A DNA stretch of 18,175 nucleotides from CAZWRF01 sp964636095 (lineage in GTDB: Bacteria; Patescibacteriota; Minisyncoccia; JAHISW01; Tagabacteraceae): NCBI GenBank assembly GCA_964636095.1, contig CAZWRF010000015.1, positions 1 to 18,175 on the forward strand. The letters are read 5' to 3'. A model generated the notes under the pieces. The model did no database searches. It saw only the letters and a list, made by a program, of their open reading frames with translations, and had not been told where the DNA came from. Shown here in pieces: positions 15,203-18,175 of this stretch (positions are counted from its first letter, which is position 1; each line of letters starts with the position of its first letter). The translations under genes and the position numbers were made by a program.

Positions 15203-15224
15203 GATGCGTCCGAACTGCTATAGT
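15196..15224 (+). promoter_or_regulatory. Promoter of infB
   Basis: TTGTCA (15196-15201), a 17-base spacer ending in an extended TGC, and TATAGT (15219-15224) form a strong promoter. The predicted start is near 15231, only about ten bases before the infB ATG at 15241, with no Shine-Dalgarno between. This placement also shows that the in-frame TTG at 15196 is promoter sequence and not a start codon. Confidence 0.7.
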
Positions 15225-15240
15225 GTTAGAGTATACAAAC

Positions 15241-16809
15241 ATGGACGGAAAAAATAACAATAACTTCAAGACACGGTCTCCCATAGTTGTGGTAATGGGA
15301 CACATTGACCACGGTAAAACGACTCTTTTGGATTTCATAAGAGAAACAAAAGTGACTGAAGGAGAAGCCGGAGGAATAACCCAGCATGTAGGCGCATATG
15401 AAGTGGGGATTCCCACGCCCGCTAAAGCGGGGTCTGAATCCCGACAAAACCTTGGGAACAAGTCAGAAAATAAGAGGACGATTACTTTTTTGGACACGCC
15501 TGGCCATGAGGCTTTTTCAAAAATAAGAAGCCGTGGGGCAAAAATCGCCGACATTGCTATATTGATCGTTGCTGCCGATGACGGAGTAAAGGCTCAAACG
15601 GAAGAAGCGCTAACCGCCATAAAAGAAGCAGGCGTTCCTTTTGTCGTTGCTATAAACAAAACCGACAAAGAAAACGCAACACCAGACAAAATTAAAAAAG
15701 AGCTTTCGGAAAAAGAAGTTTTCGTTGAAGGATGGGGAGGAAAAATTCCCACCGTAAATATTTCGGCAAAAACAGGAAACGGAGTAGACGAACTCCTTGA
15801 AATGATTCTGCTTATGGCAGACATTGAGGGTCTAAAAACCGACCCATCGGCTAAAGCATCGGGTTTTGTGGTTGAATCGCAAATAGACAAAAAGAGGGGC
15901 ACTTCAGCAATTCTTATTATACAAAACGGCACTCTGAAACAAGGAATGTTCGTTGCGGCAGGCGGAGCCGTTTCACCCGTAAGAATTTTTGAAAATTTTA
16001 AGGGAGAAAAAATAAAAGAAGCGGACGCTTCTTCTCCCGTAAGAATCACCGGATTTAATAAGCTGCCCGAAGCCGGCGCGAAGTTCAATTCTTTCAAAAA
16101 TAAAAAAGAAGCCGAATCAGCTGCTGACCGAGATGCCATTTCGGTTGGCCAACCGAAATGGCATCTCGGTTCAAGCGAAGATGACAAAAAGAGAATCACA
16201 ATACCTGTTGTTATAAAAGCGGACTCTACCGGTTCGGTTGAGGCACTCGAGGCTCATTTCAATAAAATAACAAAAAGTGAAGATAAAAAAATAAGAATAA
16301 ATGTTCTTAGAGGGGGCGTGGGTGATATCAACGAGGACGACATAAAGCTGGCCTCCAGCGGAGAAGAAACAATGATAATCGGATTCAATGTGAGGTGTCC
16401 GAACGACATGAAAATGATGGCTGAAAAATATGGCGCGACAATTAAACTTTTTGACATTATTTATGAAGCCGAAAAATGGCTTGAAGGGGAAATAAAAAAA
16501 AGAGAGCCTGCCGACGATACCGAACAAAGTATAGGAAAAGCAAAAGTAATTAAGATATTCAAAGAAGATAAGAGCAAAAAAATCGTTGGAGGAGAAATGA
16601 TTTCAGGGAAAATAATTCTTGGGGGAACAGTAAAAATTTTCAGGAGAGATTACCAGCTTGGAGAAGGAAAGATAGTGGAACTAAAACAACAACAAGCGGA
16701 CAAAAAAGAAGTGCCGGAAGGCGAACAATTCGGCGCCCTTTTGCAAACAAACGCCGGGGTATCTCCCAGGGACACTTTGGAGATATTTGAAAAACGGACG
16801 GAAAATTAG
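15241..16809 (+). CDS. infB: Translation initiation factor IF-2, short form
   Basis: IF-2 is the GTPase that brings initiator tRNA to the small ribosomal subunit and promotes subunit joining. The 522-residue product starts almost directly with the G domain: GHIDHGKT (20-27), GGITQH, DTPGH (85-89), NKTD (139-142) and SAKTGNG. Domain II, the domain III part with KADSTGSVEAL and GVGDINEDD, and the C-terminal fMet-tRNA-binding domain follow. The long N-terminal region of most bacteria is absent. Two in-frame segments are encoded by inverted repeats: residues 56-68, between switch I and DTPGH, and residues 296-311, in the linker before domain III, the latter a perfect 44-bp palindrome. The ATG at 15241 is chosen because the promoter lies just upstream. 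tRNA-Cys follows by 15 bases. Confidence 0.96.
   Translation: MDGKNNNNFKTRSPIVVVMGHIDHGKTTLLDFIRETKVTEGEAGGITQHVGAYEVGIPTPAKAGSESRQNLGNKSENKRTITFLDTPGHEAFSKIRSRGAKIADIAILIVAADDGVKAQTEEALTAIKEAGVPFVVAINKTDKENATPDKIKKELSEKEVFVEGWGGKIPTVNISAKTGNGVDELLEMILLMADIEGLKTDPSAKASGFVVESQIDKKRGTSAILIIQNGTLKQGMFVAAGGAVSPVRIFENFKGEKIKEADASSPVRITGFNKLPEAGAKFNSFKNKKEAESAADRDAISVGQPKWHLGSSEDDKKRITIPVVIKADSTGSVEALEAHFNKITKSEDKKIRINVLRGGVGDINEDDIKLASSGEETMIIGFNVRCPNDMKMMAEKYGATIKLFDIIYEAEKWLEGEIKKREPADDTEQSIGKAKVIKIFKEDKSKKIVGGEMISGKIILGGTVKIFRRDYQLGEGKIVELKQQQADKKEVPEGEQFGALLQTNAGVSPRDTLEIFEKRTEN
15406..15442. repeat. Degenerate palindromic insertion in infB
   Basis: GGGATTC (15406-15412) pairs with GAATCCC (15436-15442), and CCCGCT (15418-15423) with AGCGGG (15426-15431), with imperfect pairing between. 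The segment is in frame and encodes residues 56-68 of IF-2. It sits in a loop that is shorter in typical IF-2, so it reads as an inserted and partly decayed palindrome. Confidence 0.6.
16127..16170. repeat. Perfect 44-bp palindrome inside infB
   Basis: Positions 16127-16148 are the exact reverse complement of 16149-16170, with no mismatch and no loop. The reading frame of infB runs through it, encoding a tryptophan-containing peptide (residues 296-311) in the linker between domain II and domain III. It is most simply read as an inserted palindromic element tolerated in a loop. Confidence 0.9.
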
Positions 16810-16814
16810 TACTC

Positions 16815-16820
16815 TATAAT
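16815..16820 (+). promoter_or_regulatory. Possible -10 box for the tRNA-Cys cluster
   Basis: A perfect TATAAT lies five bases after the infB stop and four bases before the first base of tRNA-Cys. No -35 is found at the right spacing; TTGAAA at 16787-16792 suits TACTCT at 16810-16815 better. Read-through from infB is an alternative. Confidence 0.35.
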
Positions 16821-16824
16821 TAAC

Positions 16825-16896
16825 GGCCACGTAGCCAAGTAGTAAGGCAACGCTCTGCAAAAGCGTTATACGCGGGTGCGACTCCCGCCGTGGCCT
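16825..16896 (+). tRNA. tRNA-Cys(GCA)
   Basis: The 72-base cloverleaf has acceptor GGCCACG/CGTGGCC, anticodon stem ACGCT/AGCGT with loop CTGCAAA (anticodon GCA), T stem GCGGG/CCCGC and discriminator T, the U73 identity element of cysteine tRNAs. CCA is not encoded. Confidence 0.95.
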
Positions 16897-16902
16897 CAAG
16901 GC

Positions 16903-16983
16903 GCTCGGGTGGCGGAATCGGTATACGCGCACGACTTAAAATCGTGTCCCTATGGGATGTGGGTTCAAGTCCCACCCCGAGCA
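16903..16983 (+). tRNA. tRNA-Leu(UAA)
   Basis: The 81-base class II tRNA has acceptor GCTCGGG/CCCGAGC, anticodon stem CACGA/TCGTG with loop CTTAAAA (anticodon TAA), a long variable arm, T stem GTGGG/CCCAC and discriminator A. CCA is not encoded. It follows tRNA-Cys by six bases. Confidence 0.95.
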
Positions 16984-17026
16984 CAAGGTCGAAATTTAGA
17001 AATTAGGTGAATTTTGAATCTTTATT

Positions 17027-17308
17027 ATGTTGTCGAATTTACCCATAAACTTAGACAAAGTAAAAAAAGAGGATATAGACAAAGAGATACTAAGGGCGGG
17101 AATGATCGCCGAGCTTGACGCCGTGAGTTTTTACGAGCAGATGGCCGCAAGGACCGAGAACGAAGGCATCAGAAAAGTATTGCTTGACATTGCCAAGGAA
17201 GAAAAAACTCACATCGCCGAATTTGAAACAATGCTTCTAAAGCTGGACGAAGAGCAGGTAAGAGAAAATGAGGCGGGCAGAAAAGAAGTGGAAGAGCTGA
17301 CGGAGTAA
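17027..17308 (+). CDS. Small ferritin-like protein of the encapsulin-cargo type
   Basis: The 93-residue, two-helix protein carries a ferroxidase-type iron site: E29 in IAELDAVSFYEQM and E59 with H62 in KEEKTH. The spacing matches the E32/E62/H65 site of encapsulated ferritins, which form a functional four-helix site by dimerising. The whole sequence, including the MLS start and the EVEELT end, closely resembles the ferritin-like domain fused to the N-terminus of the Pyrococcus encapsulin. Here the gene stops where the shell domain would begin, and no encapsulin follows. The likely role is iron oxidation and storage or oxidative-stress defence, alone or as cargo of a shell encoded elsewhere. 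An in-frame stop just upstream fixes ATG 17027 as the start. No Shine-Dalgarno lies at normal distance. It lies between two tRNA-Leu genes. Confidence 0.85.
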   Translation: MLSNLPINLDKVKKEDIDKEILRAGMIAELDAVSFYEQMAARTENEGIRKVLLDIAKEEKTHIAEFETMLLKLDEEQVRENEAGRKEVEELTE

Positions 17309-17320
17309 ATTGACCTCCGT

Positions 17321-17401
17321 GCCGGGGTGGCGGAATGGTAGACGCGCATGGTTTAGGACCATGTTCCTTACGGAGTGCAGGTTCAAGTCCTGTCCCCGGC
17401 A
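17321..17401 (+). tRNA. tRNA-Leu(UAG)
   Basis: The 81-base class II tRNA has acceptor GCCGGGG/CCCCGGC, anticodon stem CATGG/CCATG with loop TTTAGGA (anticodon TAG), a long variable arm, T stem GCAGG/CCTGT and discriminator A. CCA is not encoded. It begins 12 bases after the ferritin-like gene and is followed at once by a terminator. Confidence 0.95.
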
Positions 17402-17404
17402 TAG

Positions 17405-17446
17405 AAAAACCCGTCGCTATATTATAGCGGCGGGTTTTTATTTTTT
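17405..17446 (+). terminator. Terminator of the infB-tRNA-ferritin cluster
   Basis: The 17-base arms at 17405-17421 and 17423-17439 are complementary apart from one G-U pair, and the T-tract at 17435-17446 follows. It ends transcription after tRNA-Leu(UAG). The A-run on the left arm means it may also act on the minus strand. The remaining 60-odd bases up to the tRNA-Gly promoter hold nothing I can recognise. Confidence 0.85.
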
Positions 17447-17510
17447 ACTCTGTCCTTTTTGTACCATAAAAAAAGCGGGCAGACAAGGACTGTATTAAAA
17501 CTCAAGCAGG

Positions 17511-17539
17511 TTGACCGCAAAATAAAGACATAATAGAAT
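17511..17539 (+). promoter_or_regulatory. Promoter of tRNA-Gly
   Basis: TTGACC (17511-17516), a 17-base spacer and TAGAAT (17534-17539) form a good promoter ten bases before the tRNA-Gly start. It would also serve the PMT gene that begins right after the tRNA. Confidence 0.6.
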
Positions 17540-17549
17540 ATAAAAATCA

Positions 17550-17620
17550 GCGGGTATGGTTAAGTGGCATAATACGTCCTTGCCAAGGATGAGTCGGGAG
17601 TTCGATTCTCCCTACCCGCA
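17550..17620 (+). tRNA. tRNA-Gly(GCC)
   Basis: The 71-base cloverleaf has acceptor GCGGGTA/TACCCGC, anticodon stem CGTCC/GGATG (one G-T pair) with loop TTGCCAA (anticodon GCC), T stem GGGAG/CTCCC with TTCGATT and discriminator A. The D stem is weak (GTTA/TAAT). CCA is not encoded. Confidence 0.93.
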
Positions 17621-17624
17621 CAAA

Positions 17625-18175
17625 GTGAATCCAAAGATAAAAACTCTATGGCCTTTTGGGGCGCTTCTTGTTCTTTCATTTGTTTTTCACTTTGCATTTC
17701 TCGGGCATCCGGACCAAATCGTTTTCGACGAAGTACACTTTACCAACTACGCCGAATATTACCTGTCCCAGGACTATTATTTTGACATCCACCCGCCCCT
17801 GGGCAAACTGATGATTGCCGGATTTTTGAATCTTACAAGCTCCGACCCGGCCACCGACCCAAATATTCTTTTCAAACTCCGGTTTTTGCCGGCCTTTTTC
17901 GGTTCTCTTTTCGTCTTGACCGTTTCCTGGCTGGCCTTTCTTATAACCCGTTCAAAAAACACGGCGCTAACGGCCGGATTTTTAACTTTGTTTGACAACG
18001 CACTTCTTGTTCAGTCGCGCCTGGCGCTTTTGGATATTTTTCTTGTTTTTTTCAGCGCCGCTGCCTTGTGCTTTTTCCTTGTTTTTTTGCGGCAAAAAAA
18101 ATACAGCCGAAGATGGCTTATTTATCTTGGTTTAGCAGCAATTTTCTGCGGTCTTGCCGTTTCAATAAAATGGAC
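17625..18175 (+). CDS. PMT-type (GT39) mannosyltransferase, 5' part only
   Basis: This open frame of 183 codons runs off the window end. It resembles the dolichyl-phosphate-mannose--protein mannosyltransferase superfamily, multi-pass membrane GT-C enzymes that move a sugar from a lipid carrier to protein or glycan. The first membrane segment spans about 8-27. The first outside loop carries the FDEVHF acidic pair (D35, E36) expected for GT-C catalysis and DIHPPLGK (54-61). More hydrophobic segments follow, and GLAVSIKW lies at the end of the visible part. The start is taken as GTG 17625, four bases after the tRNA-Gly end, with no Shine-Dalgarno, so it is uncertain. Acceptor and sugar cannot be inferred. 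Confidence 0.85.
   Translation, partial: MNPKIKTLWPFGALLVLSFVFHFAFLGHPDQIVFDEVHFTNYAEYYLSQDYYFDIHPPLGKLMIAGFLNLTSSDPATDPNILFKLRFLPAFFGSLFVLTVSWLAFLITRSKNTALTAGFLTLFDNALLVQSRLALLDIFLVFFSAAALCFFLVFLRQKKYSRRWLIYLGLAAIFCGLAVSIKW

Noticed and set aside
15196..15240. Longer infB starting at TTG 15196
   Set aside because: The extra 15 codons coincide with the -35, spacer and -10 of a strong promoter and resemble no IF-2 sequence. ATG 15241 is the sensible start.
1..18175. CRISPR arrays, insertion sequences, prophage or rRNA genes
   Set aside because: No spaced direct repeats, transposase or phage motifs, or rRNA sequence was seen on reading the window.

Overview
The window looks like chromosomal DNA from a small-genome bacterium, most likely of the Candidate Phyla Radiation (Patescibacteria, Parcubacteria-like). 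This is inference. The supporting signs are a short IF-2 with no long N-terminal extension, five tRNA genes without encoded CCA, a tRNA-Ile with anticodon UAU, moderately AT-rich DNA with heavy AUA use, several genes that look leaderless, and single core genes next to unusual accessory genes. TGA is used as a stop (spoVR), which argues against the TGA=Gly code of Gracilibacteria and SR1.

Layout. recG (28-2190, +) converges on a membrane GT2 glycosyltransferase (3746-2208, -). Next, on the minus strand, comes a complete four-gene operon: a PrkA-family AAA+ protein (11169-9097), a YeaH/DUF444 von Willebrand A protein (9023-7872), SpoVR (7853-6102) and a second, divergent PrkA-family protein (6102-3826). 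It has its own promoter (11277-11250) and a strong terminator (3822-3781). Upstream of it on the same strand are ftsH (13295-11427), tRNA-Ile(UAU) and a terminator. Further upstream is an unrecognised gene (15029-13920) followed by a NYN-domain nuclease-like gene (13884-13378). A divergent intergenic region at 15030-15240 then separates these from plus-strand infB (15241-16809), tRNA-Cys, tRNA-Leu(UAA), a small ferritin-like gene, tRNA-Leu(UAG), a terminator, tRNA-Gly and the 5' part of a PMT-type mannosyltransferase cut by the window end.

The most unusual system is the PrkA-YeaH-SpoVR-PrkA operon. AAA+ plus VWA-domain pairs are a recurring remodelling-machine design (MoxR-VWA, RavA-ViaA, Mg-chelatase), and the YeaG/YeaH/YcgB trio is known as a stress and stationary-phase module. 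Here two dissimilar PrkA paralogues sit in one transcription unit and are probably made together. Further points of interest are a perfect 44-bp palindrome plus a second degenerate one embedded in frame in infB, a stand-alone ferritin-like protein that closely resembles the cargo domain fused to archaeal encapsulins, and a promoter layout in which the -10 box lies six or seven bases before the start codon and two -35 boxes lie inside the preceding terminator's T-tract.
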